Origin: Aminiphilus circumscriptus DSM 16581
GTDB taxonomy: Bacteria; Synergistota; Synergistia; Synergistales; Aminiphilaceae
DNA: 64,000 nucleotides
Direction of reading: 5' to 3'
Assembly (NCBI RefSeq): GCF_000526375.1
Contig: NZ_JAFY01000007.1
Span: 434,001 to 498,000 of the forward strand
Shown: one piece after another, positions 49,005 to 58,559 of the stretch
Layout: each line of letters begins with the position of its first letter
Position numbering within the stretch: the first letter of the stretch is position 1
Made by a program: the position numbers and the translations under genes
Notes under the pieces: model-generated
The model's database searches: none
Seen by the model: only the letters and a program-made list of their open reading frames with translations
What the model was told of the DNA's origin: nothing

Positions 49005-50798
49005 CTACGCGTCCTCTCCGTCCGAAGAAAAGGCCGCCTCCGGCGCCAGCGGCAGGGGCGCGAGCTTCTCCCGCGAGAAGGCCACTCCCCGTGCCGCCTC
49101 GGCGATCCATGCGTCGAGGCGCGTCGCCGTGTCGCGGTCCTGCAGGGCCAGTATTCTCACGGTGAAGAGCGCCGCGTTGCGTCCACCGTTGATGCCCATG
49201 GAGGCCACGGGGACGCCCGGAGGCATCTGAGCCACTGCGAGGAGCGCGTCCATGCCGCCGAGGGTTCCCGACGCAACGGGGACCCCCACCACGGGAAGTG
49301 CGGTGTGGGCCGCAAGTACTCCCGGCAAAGCTGCGGAAAGTCCCGCCACGGCGATGATCGCCTTCAAACCCCGGGGAGCGGCGTTTCGTGCGTAGGCGGC
49401 GACGGCGTCGGGAGTCCGGTGGGCGGAGGAGACGGTGACCTCGTAGTCGATGTGAAGCTCGTCGAAAGTCTTGGCGATCTCCTTCGCGAGGGGCGCGTCC
49501 GAAGCCGAGCCCAGGACGATGCCGACGAGAGGTGCGGAAAGCGCCTTGGAGGCGATGTCCCGCCGGAAGTGGACATCCTTGAAGAAGATCTTCTCCACCC
49601 CCGCATAGGCGCGCTGCCGGGCCTCGCGGAGCGACTCCGCCACGCCCACCACGGTGAGCACCCGTCCTCCCGCGGTCTCGACGCCCGCGTTTCCGAAGAC
49701 TGTTCCCGCGTGAAAGACCGTGACGCCTTCCCGTTCTGCCGCGTCGATGCCCGAGATGGGATAGCCCTTCGTGTAGGCGTCGGGGTAGCCCCCCGAGGCG
49801 AGGACGACGCCCACGGCGGCCTTCTGCTCCCCGGGCCAGGCGATGCGGTGCAGCTCGCCCCGGCAACAGGCGGCGAAGACCTTCGCCCAGTCCACCCGAA
49901 GTGCGGGAAGCACCACCTGTGCCTCGGGATCGCCGAAGCGTACGTTGTACTCCAGAAGCAGGGGATTCCCCTGCACGACCATGATGCCCGCGTAGAGGAC
50001 GCCGCAAAAGGGAATGCCCTCCTCGGCGAGCCCCCTCACCGTGGGTTCGAGGACCTGGGTCCGGATTTTCTCGAGCAGGGCCGGCGTTGCCTGGGGGACC
50101 GGCGTGTAGGCGCCCATGCCCCCCGTGTTCGGTCCCCGGTCTCCGTCGCAGGCGCGTTTGTGGTCCTGGCTGAGAGGAAGGATGCGGATCGTTTTGCCGT
50201 CCGTCACGGCGAGGACCGTGACCTCCCATCCCGGCAGATGGTCCTCCACCACGATTTGTGCTCCCGCGTCGCCGAGGACACGCTCTTCGAGAAGCGCCCG
50301 GCAGATCCGCTCGGCCTCTCCCGCCGAATCGGGGAGGAATGCGCCCTTTCCTGCGGCGAGTCCGTCCGCCTTGACGACGAAGGGCGCCCTGCGTGCCGCG
50401 AGGGCCTTTTTCGCCTCGTCGAGGGTGGTGCAGACCGCGAATGGTGCCGTGGGAATGCCGTGGCGCTCCATGAAACGCTTGGCGAAGACCTTGCTTCCTT
50501 CGAGACGCGCCCCCGCTGCTCCGGGACCGAAGACGGCGAACTCCTTTTTCCGGAGGGCGTCCGCCACTCCCGCCACGAGGGGTGCCTCGGGACCGATGAC
50601 GACGAGGTCGGCGGAAAGTGCCTCCGCGAGGGCCGTGACTCCTTCGGCATCCGTGATGTCCACGCCGTGAAGCGTCGCGAGGGAGGCAATGCCCGCGTTG
50701 CCTGGTGCGCAGTGAAGCGCCTCCGTGAGAGGGCTTGCCCGCAGGGCCATTGCCAGCGCATGTTCCCTGGCCCCGCCACCGAGAAGTAATATCTTCAT
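49005..50798 (-). CDS. purDE: PurD-PurE fusion: glycinamide ribonucleotide synthetase with C-terminal AIR/N5-CAIR carboxylase-type domain
   Basis: A 597-residue fusion. PurD (about 1-425) ligates glycine to phosphoribosylamine: LLLGGGAREHALA, APGNAGIA, FVVKADGLAAGKG, SQDHKRACDGDRGPNTGGMGA (in two parts) and LEYNVRFGDPEAQ are all present. PurE (about 430-565) begins VGIVLGSASDAPLA and has VSSAHRTPD, AVAGLSAALPGVLA and VPVASGTLGGMDALL, most like class I PurE. Class I PurE normally works with PurK, which is not in this window. The ATG follows CCAAGGAGG. The two enzymes are usually separate proteins. Confidence 0.9.
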   Translation of the reverse strand: MKILLLGGGAREHALAMALRASPLTEALHCAPGNAGIASLATLHGVDITDAEGVTALAEALSADLVVIGPEAPLVAGVADALRKKEFAVFGPGAAGARLEGSKVFAKRFMERHGIPTAPFAVCTTLDEAKKALAARRAPFVVKADGLAAGKGAFLPDSAGEAERICRALLEERVLGDAGAQIVVEDHLPGWEVTVLAVTDGKTIRILPLSQDHKRACDGDRGPNTGGMGAYTPVPQATPALLEKIRTQVLEPTVRGLAEEGIPFCGVLYAGIMVVQGNPLLLEYNVRFGDPEAQVVLPALRVDWAKVFAACCRGELHRIAWPGEQKAAVGVVLASGGYPDAYTKGYPISGIDAAEREGVTVFHAGTVFGNAGVETAGGRVLTVVGVAESLREARQRAYAGVEKIFFKDVHFRRDIASKALSAPLVGIVLGSASDAPLAKEIAKTFDELHIDYEVTVSSAHRTPDAVAAYARNAAPRGLKAIIAVAGLSAALPGVLAAHTALPVVGVPVASGTLGGMDALLAVAQMPPGVPVASMGINGGRNAALFTVRILALQDRDTATRLDAWIAEAARGVAFSREKLAPLPLAPEAAFSSDGEDA

Positions 50799-50826
50799 GG
50801 TCGTCCTCCTTGGATGGGTTTGAAAC

Positions 50827-52356
50827 TCAATGGCGGAAGGTTCGCCGTCCGCTGAGGAACATGGAGACTCCGGCCTTGCGGGCGGCCTCGGCCACGTCCT
50901 CGTCTCGCAGGGAGCCTCCGGGTTGGATGATCGCCGCGATACCCGCGGCGGCGGCGTGCTCCACACCGTCCGGAAAGGGGAAGAAGGCGTCTGAGGCGAG
51001 AACCGCTCCCCGGCTTTGCTCTCCCGCCTGTTTCACCGCCCAGTCCACTGCGTCCACACGGCTGGTGAAGCCCCGTCCGATGCCGAGGGTGCAGCCGCCC
51101 GAGACGATGGCGATGGCGTTGCTCTTGCTCAGCGCCGCGATTTTCCAGCCGAAGAGCAGGTCCTCCCAGAGGTCTGGGCGGGGGGTACCGATCCATTCGC
51201 CGCCCGAGGGCGTGGGCAGTTCGGGAAGCGCGTCGTCCTGAAGCAGCATGCCGCTCCAGGTGCTCCGGAACTCCACGGGGAAGACTCGGCCGCCCTTCCA
51301 GCGGAGCACGCGGAGATTGGGGCGGCTCTTTCTGAGAAGGTCCAGCCCCTCCTCGTCGTAGTCGGGGGCCACGACGATCTCCAGGAACTGTTCCGCAAGA
51401 GTGTGGCACGTGGCCAGGTCCGCCCTACGAGTGAAGCCCACGATGCCACCGAAGGCGGAGACGGGATCGCACTCCCGGGCTCTGAGGAAGGCTTCGGAGG
51501 GCGTTTTTCCGGTGGCGGCTCCGCAGGGGGTAGTGTGCTTCACCACGAGAGCGGCACAGGTGTCCGCGAGAAGAGCGCTGCCCCGGAGAGCTGCGTCGAG
51601 GTCGAGGATGTTGTTGTACGACAACGGCTTTCCTCCCAATTGCTCCCAGGGAAGGTCCGACAGGGGCGGCAGAAGCAGGGTTGCCCGCTGGTGAGGGTTT
51701 TCGCCGTAACGGAGTTCCTGGGCGGCGCGAAGACCGAGGACGCGCACCGGTTCCTCCGGGCCGCTCGCTGTGCCGAGTTCCGCCTGGAGCCCCTGGACGA
51801 TGGTAGCGTCGTAGAGGGATGTGGCGGCAAAGGCCGACAGGGCGAGGCGCTGCCTTGTGGCGGAGGTCACGTTTCCCTCGGCGCGGAGTTCGTTGAGCAC
51901 GGTCTCGTAGTCGCCGGGGCAGGGGACGACCACCACGTGGAGATAGTTTTTCGCCGCCGCCCGGAGGAGGGTGATGCCTCCGATGTCGATGTGCTCCAGA
52001 AGTTCCGCCAGGTCGGCGCCGCTCCGGGCCACCTCCTCGAAGGGATAGAGATTGCAGACCACCATGTCCAGAAGGGGGATTCCGTGGGCGTTCACGTCCG
52101 CCATGTCCGCGGGAAGGTTCCTCCGGGCGAGGATGCCTCCGGCGATGGCGGGGTGCAGGGTCTTCACGCGTCCGCCGAGAAGATGGGGATAACCGGTGAG
52201 ATCCGCCACTTCGGTACAGGCGATGCCCGCTTCGGCGAGGGCCTTTGCGGTTCCTGAGCTGGAGACGATCTCCCAGCCCATGTCGGCGAGGGTTCGTGCG
52301 AAGGGGACGATCCCTTCCTTGTTCCATACAGAGAGAAGTGCTCTACGGGTGTTCAC
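50827..52356 (-). CDS. purH: Bifunctional AICAR transformylase/IMP cyclohydrolase
   Basis: Last two steps to IMP. The N-terminal MGS-like cyclohydrolase domain has LLSVWNKEGIVPFARTL, SSSGTAKALAEAG, GRVKTLHPAI and NLYPFEEV. The transformylase domain has LRYGENPHQRA, KHTTPCGAA and SDAFFPFPDGVEHAA, ending with FLSGRRTFRH. Length of 509 is normal. The start is GTG, overlapping purN by 14 bp. Confidence 0.95.
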   Translation of the reverse strand: MNTRRALLSVWNKEGIVPFARTLADMGWEIVSSSGTAKALAEAGIACTEVADLTGYPHLLGGRVKTLHPAIAGGILARRNLPADMADVNAHGIPLLDMVVCNLYPFEEVARSGADLAELLEHIDIGGITLLRAAAKNYLHVVVVPCPGDYETVLNELRAEGNVTSATRQRLALSAFAATSLYDATIVQGLQAELGTASGPEEPVRVLGLRAAQELRYGENPHQRATLLLPPLSDLPWEQLGGKPLSYNNILDLDAALRGSALLADTCAALVVKHTTPCGAATGKTPSEAFLRARECDPVSAFGGIVGFTRRADLATCHTLAEQFLEIVVAPDYDEEGLDLLRKSRPNLRVLRWKGGRVFPVEFRSTWSGMLLQDDALPELPTPSGGEWIGTPRPDLWEDLLFGWKIAALSKSNAIAIVSGGCTLGIGRGFTSRVDAVDWAVKQAGEQSRGAVLASDAFFPFPDGVEHAAAAGIAAIIQPGGSLRDEDVAEAARKAGVSMFLSGRRTFRH

Positions 52357-52960
52357 GGCGCATGCGCCTCCTTCCTGTCTTTGTGAAACGTCCTTCCAGG
52401 AGATCTTTAAGGCAGCGCCAGTACAGATCGTGCTCCACGCAGTGGATGCGCTCCTCGAGGCGGGCCGGAGTGTCGTTCTCCTCTATGGGTACCGCCGCCT
52501 GGGCGAGAATGGGGCCGTGATCGACTCGTTCGTCCACGAGATGGACCGTCACTCCCGTGACCTTCACGCCGTAGTCCCAGGCCTGGCGAATGGCCTCGCT
52601 CCCCGGAAAGGCGGGAAGGAGGGAAGGGTGGATGTTCACGATTCTCTCCGCGAACTCGTGGACGAAGGATGCGGAGAGGACCCGCATGAAACCCGCGAGG
52701 ACGATCCACGAGGCGAGGTGTTCGTGCACTGCCGCGGCGAGCGCTCGCTCGGCCCGCTCCCGGCCCAGTTCGGCATAGGAGCAGACAACGGTGGGAAGGC
52801 CGAGGGTTCGGGCCGTCTCGATGCCCGGCGCTCCCTCCCGGTCGGCGGCGACGAAGGCGATCTCCGCGGAAAGGCTGCCGTCCCGGATGTGTTCAGCGAT
52901 GGCGGTCATGTTCGATCCCCTTCCGGAGATGAAGAGGGCGATCCGCGAGGGCATCATCAC
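52343..52960 (-). CDS. purN: Phosphoribosylglycinamide formyltransferase
   Basis: Formylates GAR from 10-formyl-THF. FISGRGSNMTAI near residue 11, VLAGFMRVLS, then IVNIHPSLLPAFPG with the catalytic His, and GVTVHLVDERVDHGPILAQ with the catalytic Asp are complete. A 205-residue length is typical. It overlaps both purM (4 bp) and purH (14 bp), so the genes are translationally coupled. Confidence 0.95.
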   Translation of the reverse strand: MMMPSRIALFISGRGSNMTAIAEHIRDGSLSAEIAFVAADREGAPGIETARTLGLPTVVCSYAELGRERAERALAAAVHEHLASWIVLAGFMRVLSASFVHEFAERIVNIHPSLLPAFPGSEAIRQAWDYGVKVTGVTVHLVDERVDHGPILAQAAVPIEENDTPARLEERIHCVEHDLYWRCLKDLLEGRFTKTGRRRMRREHP

Positions 52961-54024
52961 GCCGCACCTTGCTGGACGACCTCGCCGAGGACGAAGGGAT
53001 CTCCCGCGGAGGTCCGGAAGGAGGCGAGGGTCTTCCGGAGATCCGCCTCATCATCGGGGGAGACGACGAAGACGAATCCCGCACCGAGGTTGAAGACCCG
53101 GCGCATCTCCTCCTCGGCGATGCCGAGGGAGGCGAGAAGGGAAAACACCGCCGGCCGCTTCCAGGAGCCGTAGTCCACGGCGGCTCGGTATTTCCCGAGG
53201 ACCCTGTTCACGTTCTCCTCCAGGCCGCCTCCCGTGATATGAGCCATGGCCTTCACCACACCGGTACGGGCCGCAGCGAGGGCCTCCCGGACGTAGAGCT
53301 TGGTGGGGCGAAGCAACGCCTGTCCCAGCGGTTCATCGAGTCCAGGAGGAGTTGCGGCGAGAGAGAGTCCCGCTTTTTCGACGGCCCTGCGGACGAGGCT
53401 GAAGCCGTTGCTGTGCAGCCCGGAACTCGGCAGCGCCACGAGAAGATCGCCGGATGCCACGCCTGAGCCGTCCACCAGGCGCTCCTCCTCCACCATGCCC
53501 ACGGCGAATCCCGCCAGGTCAAATCCCTCCCGGGGATAGACGCCGGGCATCTCCGCCGTCTCGCCGCCCAGAAGAACACAGTCCGAGGCGGCGCAGGCGT
53601 TCACGATATCCTCGACCACTTCGGCGTAGCGCTCTGAATCGAGAAAGCCGCAGGCGATGTAGTCGAGAAAGAAGAGCGGCACGGCGCCGCAGGTGACGAG
53701 GTCGTTCACGTTCATGGCCACCAGGTCCTGGCCGAGTCCGCGGAGGTTGCCGACCTCCCGGGCGATTTCCAGCTTTGTTCCCACTCCGTCGCAGCAGGCC
53801 GCGAGAAGTTTTCCTCCGCCGATGCGGAACAGCCCGGAGAAGCCTCCGATGCCTCCGGCGACGCGGGGATCCTTTCCCCCGCGCTCCACGAGGGAGCGGA
53901 TCACGCCTACCCAGGCGTTTCCTCTGTCGATGCTCACGCCAGCGCTCTCGTAGCGCAGAGCACTCTCCTTGCCGGACGTTTCCTCCCCCGCGACGCGGGA
54001 GCGGGGGAACGCGTAGTCGTCCAT
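52957..54024 (-). CDS. purM: Phosphoribosylformylglycinamidine cyclo-ligase (AIR synthetase)
   Basis: ATP-dependent closure of FGAM to AIR. YESAGVSIDRGNAWV near the N-terminus, CCDGVGTKLEIA, DLVAMNVNDLVTCGA, LLGGETAEMPGVY, LPSSGLHSNGFSL and AHITGGGLEENVNR are all typical. Length of 355 is normal. The ATG at 54024 was chosen from conservation; the frame continues upstream as an Arg-rich shadow. It lies 41 bp after purF. Confidence 0.95.
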   Translation of the reverse strand: MDDYAFPRSRVAGEETSGKESALRYESAGVSIDRGNAWVGVIRSLVERGGKDPRVAGGIGGFSGLFRIGGGKLLAACCDGVGTKLEIAREVGNLRGLGQDLVAMNVNDLVTCGAVPLFFLDYIACGFLDSERYAEVVEDIVNACAASDCVLLGGETAEMPGVYPREGFDLAGFAVGMVEEERLVDGSGVASGDLLVALPSSGLHSNGFSLVRRAVEKAGLSLAATPPGLDEPLGQALLRPTKLYVREALAAARTGVVKAMAHITGGGLEENVNRVLGKYRAAVDYGSWKRPAVFSLLASLGIAEEEMRRVFNLGAGFVFVVSPDDEADLRKTLASFRTSAGDPFVLGEVVQQGAA

Positions 54025-54065
54025 GTTCGTCCTTCCCTTCCTTGCGAAGTCGGTCCCTGCTCTGT

Positions 54066-55439
54066 TCAGGAGATCTCCAGGTCGAGGCCGTTCTCCTCGT
54101 CCATGTAGTCGCCGCAGAAACAGGCGGTGCAGACGGAATTCTCGGGCTTGCCGATGGCGGCGAGCAGGTCCTCTCGGGAGAGATAGGCCAGCGTGTCCGC
54201 GCCGACGAGACGCTCCAGGGCCTGTCTGTCCAGTCTGGCCGCGGCGAGTTCCTCGCTGGTGGGAGTGTCGATGCCGTAGTAGCAGGGGAAACGCACGGGT
54301 GGGGAGGCGATGCGGAGGTGCACTCCCTTCGGAGATGCCTCGCGGATCATGGAGATGATCCGCTGGGAGGTGGTGCCCCGCACGAGGGAATCGTCCACCA
54401 CCACCAACTCTCTTCCGGCGATGCAGGCCTCGATGGGGTTCAGTTTGATCCGAACGCCGAGTTCCCGAACCCGTTGGGTGGGCTGGATGAAGGTGCGCCC
54501 CACGTAGCGGTTTCTGGTGATGGCCTTCTCGTAGGGAATGCCCGCCTCCTGGGCGAAGCCGATGGCTGCGGGGGTACCGCTGTCGGGCATGCCCACCACG
54601 AAATCCGCCTTCGCGACGGGAGTCCGTCTCGCCAGATAGTTGCCGAGGCGCTTTCGTGTCTCGTAGACGGAGATGCCGTCGATGACGCTGTCCGGGCGGG
54701 CGAAGTAGACGTATTCGAAGGCGCAGGAGTAGCAACGCTTCGCCTTGTGCGAGATTGAGAGGGAGCGGAACCCCTCGTCGCCGATGAGCACCACCTCTCC
54801 GGGAGCGACGTCCCGGACGAACTCGGCGCCCACGATGTCCAGAGCGCAGCTCTCCGACGCGACGTAGAAGACGTCCTCCCGTCGGCCCAGCACGAGAGGA
54901 CGGAATCCCCAGGGATCCCGGGCGGCAACGAGGCGACCGTCCAGGAGAACCGCCAGGCTGTAGGCCCCCCGAAGGCGGAGCAGGGCTGAGAGGAGCGCAT
55001 CCAACGAGGGTTTGTGCGCCTGGTGTGCCATGAGATGGAGGATGACCTCCGTGTCCGACGTGGAGTGAAAGATCGCTCCCCGTCCCTGGAGATACGCCCG
55101 GATTCCGTCCGCGTTGGTGAGATTGCCGTTGTGGGCGATGGCCACGTGCCCCCTGGCGTAGGTGGCGGTCAAGGGTTGGGCGTTGGCGAAGAAGGATCCT
55201 CCCGCGGTGGAATAGCGCACGTGTCCCACCCCGACCGAGGCGGGAGTTCTGGCGAGTTCCTCCTGGCGAAGGGCCTCGTGGACGAGCCCCATGCCCTTCG
55301 CGGTGGAGAGTTCACGGCCATCGAACCAGGCGATGCCCGCCGATTCCTGGCCGCGGTGCTGCAGCGCGTAGAGGCCGAGATAGATGTCCTCCAGAACGGG
55401 TCTCGATGTGGTGGAAAAGGCTCCGAAGACGCCGCACAC
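54066..55439 (-). CDS. purF: Amidophosphoribosyltransferase
   Basis: First committed step: PRPP + glutamine to phosphoribosylamine. Cys2 (CGVFGAF) is the glutaminase nucleophile, with no propeptide encoded. LQHRGQESAGIAW, HNGNLTNAD and the PRPP loop LVVVDDSLVRGTTSQRI are clear. Cysteines in KRCYSCAFEYVYFARPDS, FPCYYGID and CTACFCGDY match the 4Fe-4S ligand pattern of B. subtilis-type enzymes. It is separated from purL by 3 bp. Confidence 0.95.
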   Translation of the reverse strand: MCGVFGAFSTTSRPVLEDIYLGLYALQHRGQESAGIAWFDGRELSTAKGMGLVHEALRQEELARTPASVGVGHVRYSTAGGSFFANAQPLTATYARGHVAIAHNGNLTNADGIRAYLQGRGAIFHSTSDTEVILHLMAHQAHKPSLDALLSALLRLRGAYSLAVLLDGRLVAARDPWGFRPLVLGRREDVFYVASESCALDIVGAEFVRDVAPGEVVLIGDEGFRSLSISHKAKRCYSCAFEYVYFARPDSVIDGISVYETRKRLGNYLARRTPVAKADFVVGMPDSGTPAAIGFAQEAGIPYEKAITRNRYVGRTFIQPTQRVRELGVRIKLNPIEACIAGRELVVVDDSLVRGTTSQRIISMIREASPKGVHLRIASPPVRFPCYYGIDTPTSEELAAARLDRQALERLVGADTLAYLSREDLLAAIGKPENSVCTACFCGDYMDEENGLDLEIS

Positions 55440-55442
55440 GGC

Positions 55443-57602
55443 TCATCGCCTCCAGCTGTCGCGAAGTTCCGCGAGAGAGAGGGAGAAACCCCGCTTCACG
55501 TCGAGGATGTTCCCCGTGGCCACGCCCAGTTCCGTGAGAGGGAAGCCGCGCCAGATGTTGCGGAAGAGTGGAAGGGACACGGATGGCACCGCGTAGAGTG
55601 CTCTGGGACCTCCCTCTCCGAAGAGGAAGACATCGGGCCGCGTGGGAATCTGCACATCCAGGCGAGCGCCGATGCCGGACTCCATAGCCTCCTTGGCGAG
55701 GGCCACGGCGAGGCCTCCTCCCGCAAGGGCGCGGGCACTCCGGGCGGCCCCTTCTTTTGCGGTGCGGCGTGCCCGAGCGGCGAAATCCTGTTCCGCCCCG
55801 GCGTCGAAGGAAAGCGTCTTTCCTCGCAGCAGGCCGAAGGTGCGCAGGAGGTAGCGGCTCGCCCCCAGAGCGGCACTGGGCATTCCCGCGAGAAAGAGGT
55901 GGTCCCCCTCACGCCAGCGGCTCCACGGAAGAAATCCGTCGAGATCGGAAAGGAGTCCTGCGGCGACCACGAGAGGAGTGGGAAGGATTTTCCTCTGGGG
56001 GGTTTCGTTGTAGAGGCTCACGTTCCCCGAGACAACCGGGCAGGAAAACGCCCTTGCGGCGTCCGCCATGCCCTGGACGCACTCCCGCATCTCCCAGAAG
56101 ACCTCCGGATCCTGGGGCGAAGGGAAGTTGAGGCAGTTCGTCCATCCAAGGAGGTCCGCTCCGCAGACCGAGAGGGAGCGCAGGGAGCGGGCCAGCGTCT
56201 CCGCGCCGCCGCCTCTGGGATCGGTGCGGCACTTCCAGGGGTCGGCCTCCATGGAGAAGGCGACGAAGACCGGAGATCTGTCTCCGCGGAGAACGCGAAG
56301 AACGCTCACCGGGCCTCCCGGCCCGAGCACCGTGTTGGTCTGGACCATGGAGTCGTACTGCTCGCTGATCCAGGCCTTGTTCCCCAGATTGGGGTCTTCC
56401 AGAAGCGAGCGGAGAACGGCGCCGAGATCCTTCGGCGGGGAAAGTTCCTCCACCTTGAGCCGCTGCCGCTCCTCCAGGTCTCGTGGTTCGCGGGAGGGCC
56501 AGTGGATGATGGGGGCGTTGCCTCCGATGAAGGCTGGAGGAAGATCCACCACCGTCACGCCTCCGGCCTTCATGACGAAGCGGCCGTCCCCGGTGGTCTC
56601 ACCGAAGACCGTGCAGTCCAGTCCCCATTTTGCCGCTACCTGAAAAACCTGTTCCATGCGGTCCGGATTTACGACGAGAAGCATTCGCTCCTGGGATTCC
56701 GAAAGGGCGATCTCCCAGGGGGTCATGCCCTTTTCCCGAAGGGGGACGCGGTCCAGGTCCAGCACCATGCCCACGCCGCTCTTGGCGGCGATCTCGCTGG
56801 AGGAGGAGATGATTCCCGCGGCGCCCATGTCCTGCATGGAATCGATGAGGCGTTTCTCCAGAAGCTCCAGGCAGCATTCGATGAGGAGCTTCTCCGCGAA
56901 GGGGTCTCCGATCTGTACCTGGGGGCGACTGGCGCTGGTGTCCTCCGCCAGTTCCACCGACGCGAAGGCCGCTCCGGCGATGCCGTCCCTTCCTGTCTTT
57001 GCCCCCAGAAGCACCACGAGCCTGCCCGGTTGCGCCGTGTCGGAGCGCACCATGTCCTCCAGGCGGACGACTCCGGCGCAGAAGGCGTTCACGAGGGGAT
57101 TTTCCGTGTAGGCCTCGTCGTAGACCGTCTTGCCTCCCACGGTGGGAACGCCCACGGCGTTGCCGTAGCCGCCGATGCCCGCCACGATGCCCTGCCGGAG
57201 CGCTTTGGTCTTCCGCAACTCCGGATCACCGAAGAAGAGACCGTCCATGGATGCCACGGGGCGCGCCCCCATGGCGAGAATGTCCCGGATGATGCCCCCC
57301 ACGCCCGTTGCGGCGCCCTGGTAAGGCTCCACCGCGGAGGGGTGGTTGTGGCTCTCTACCTTGAAGGCGAGCCCGAAGCCCTCTCCGAGGTCCACGACGC
57401 CCGCGTTCTCCCCCGGCCCCTGGACGACTGCCTTCCCCTCGGTGGGGAAGAGGCGCAGCAGGGGGCGGGTGGATTTGTAGCTGCAGTGTTCGGACCACAT
57501 GACGCCGAAGAGGCGCAGCTCTGTCTCGTTGGGAGTGCGCCCCAGTTCCCGAAGAATCGTCTTGTATTCGTTCTCCGTCAAGCCGACGGTACGGAAATCC
57601 AC
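55443..57602 (-). CDS. purL: Phosphoribosylformylglycinamidine synthase, large subunit (small-type PurL)
   Basis: ATP-dependent FGAM synthesis with PurQ and PurS. At 719 residues it is the short PurL that needs both partners. [51 protein letters not shown] and [13 protein letters not shown] are conserved. The GTG start at 57602 sits one base after the purQ stop, with GAAGGGGG in the end of purQ. The upstream frame extension to 57686 lies inside purQ and is not conserved. Confidence 0.95.
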   Translation of the reverse strand: MDFRTVGLTENEYKTILRELGRTPNETELRLFGVMWSEHCSYKSTRPLLRLFPTEGKAVVQGPGENAGVVDLGEGFGLAFKVESHNHPSAVEPYQGAATGVGGIIRDILAMGARPVASMDGLFFGDPELRKTKALRQGIVAGIGGYGNAVGVPTVGGKTVYDEAYTENPLVNAFCAGVVRLEDMVRSDTAQPGRLVVLLGAKTGRDGIAGAAFASVELAEDTSASRPQVQIGDPFAEKLLIECCLELLEKRLIDSMQDMGAAGIISSSSEIAAKSGVGMVLDLDRVPLREKGMTPWEIALSESQERMLLVVNPDRMEQVFQVAAKWGLDCTVFGETTGDGRFVMKAGGVTVVDLPPAFIGGNAPIIHWPSREPRDLEERQRLKVEELSPPKDLGAVLRSLLEDPNLGNKAWISEQYDSMVQTNTVLGPGGPVSVLRVLRGDRSPVFVAFSMEADPWKCRTDPRGGGAETLARSLRSLSVCGADLLGWTNCLNFPSPQDPEVFWEMRECVQGMADAARAFSCPVVSGNVSLYNETPQRKILPTPLVVAAGLLSDLDGFLPWSRWREGDHLFLAGMPSAALGASRYLLRTFGLLRGKTLSFDAGAEQDFAARARRTAKEGAARSARALAGGGLAVALAKEAMESGIGARLDVQIPTRPDVFLFGEGGPRALYAVPSVSLPLFRNIWRGFPLTELGVATGNILDVKRGFSLSLAELRDSWRR

Positions 57603-57603
57603 G

Positions 57604-58305
57604 TCAATGACCCCCTTCGATCCAGTTCGCGACGGACTGCCACACGAGGAGGCCGTCCCGTCCTCCCAGAACCGGGTCGCTCGCACGCTCCGGATGGGGC
57701 ATGAGCCCGAGCACGTTGCCCCGCTCGTTGACGATACCCGCGATGTTGCGGAGCGAGCCGTTGGGGCTCGCCTCGGGCGCGACGGATCCCTCCGGCGAGG
57801 CGTAGCGGAAGACCACCTGTCCGCGCTGTTCCAGTCCGTTCAGCTCCTCTTCGGGAAGATAGAAGAGTCCCTCGTGGTGGGCGATGGGAAACTGCACCAC
57901 CTGCTTCGGGCGGAACGCTCCGGTGAAAGGCGTGTCCGTCCGCTCCACCCGGAGTGTGCAGGGCTTGCAGACGAAGGTCAGCGTCTTGTTCGGCAGGAGT
58001 GCCCCCGGAAGGAGGCGTGCCTCGGTGAGGATCTGGAAACCGTTGCAGATGCCGAGCACCAGCCCGCCCGCATAGGCGTAGCGGCGGACGGCCTCCATGA
58101 TGGGCGAGCGGGCGGCCATGGCGCCGGTGCGGAGATAGTCCCCGTAGGAGAATCCTCCCGGAAGGATAACCAGGTCCGTCGCGGCGGGAAGTGCCGGATC
58201 TCCGTGCCAAACCTGCGCGACGGGGCGCCCCGTGAAGGACGCGAGGGCCCTCACCGCGTCCTGGTCGCAGTTGCTTCCGGGAAAGACGACGACGGAGACG
58301 TTCAT
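57604..58305 (-). CDS. purQ: Phosphoribosylformylglycinamidine synthase, glutaminase subunit
   Basis: Supplies ammonia from glutamine to Pur[17 protein letters not shown] opens the protein; [30 protein letters not shown] with the nucleophile Cys, and [14 protein letters not shown] with the catalytic His are present. Length of 233 is typical. The ATG at 58305 overlaps the purS stop by 4 bp, though the frame is open further upstream. Confidence 0.96.
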   Translation of the reverse strand: MNVSVVVFPGSNCDQDAVRALASFTGRPVAQVWHGDPALPAATDLVILPGGFSYGDYLRTGAMAARSPIMEAVRRYAYAGGLVLGICNGFQILTEARLLPGALLPNKTLTFVCKPCTLRVERTDTPFTGAFRPKQVVQFPIAHHEGLFYLPEEELNGLEQRGQVVFRYASPEGSVAPEASPNGSLRNIAGIVNERGNVLGLMPHPERASDPVLGGRDGLLVWQSVANWIEGGH

Positions 58306-58559
58306 TGCTCCGCCGCCTCCAGGGAGATCCGATATTCCTCGATGAGTTCGTTCACGAGGAGGTCTTCGCACATGCCTCGGGCGAGTTCCCGTGCCTTTTC
58401 GGGGGTTGGGGCGTCAAGGAGGAGGTGGATCACCTTGCCCACCCGGACGTCCTCCAGTTCTCCATAGCCGAGCTGTTGCAGGGACTGGAAGACCGCCTTG
58501 CCCTGGATGTCCAGGACGCCGCTTTTCAGCGTCACGATGATTTCGGCACGGTGGCGCAT
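58302..58559 (-). CDS. purS: Phosphoribosylformylglycinamidine synthase, PurS subunit
   Basis: Small structural subunit bridging PurL and PurQ. An 85-residue protein with AEIIVTLKSGVLDIQGKAV, LGYGELEDVRVGKVIHLLLD and CEDLLVNELIEEYRI, matching PurS throughout. Its ATG overlaps the last base of the purC stop (TGATG), and its own stop overlaps purQ. Confidence 0.95.
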   Translation of the reverse strand: MRHRAEIIVTLKSGVLDIQGKAVFQSLQQLGYGELEDVRVGKVIHLLLDAPTPEKARELARGMCEDLLVNELIEEYRISLEAAEQ

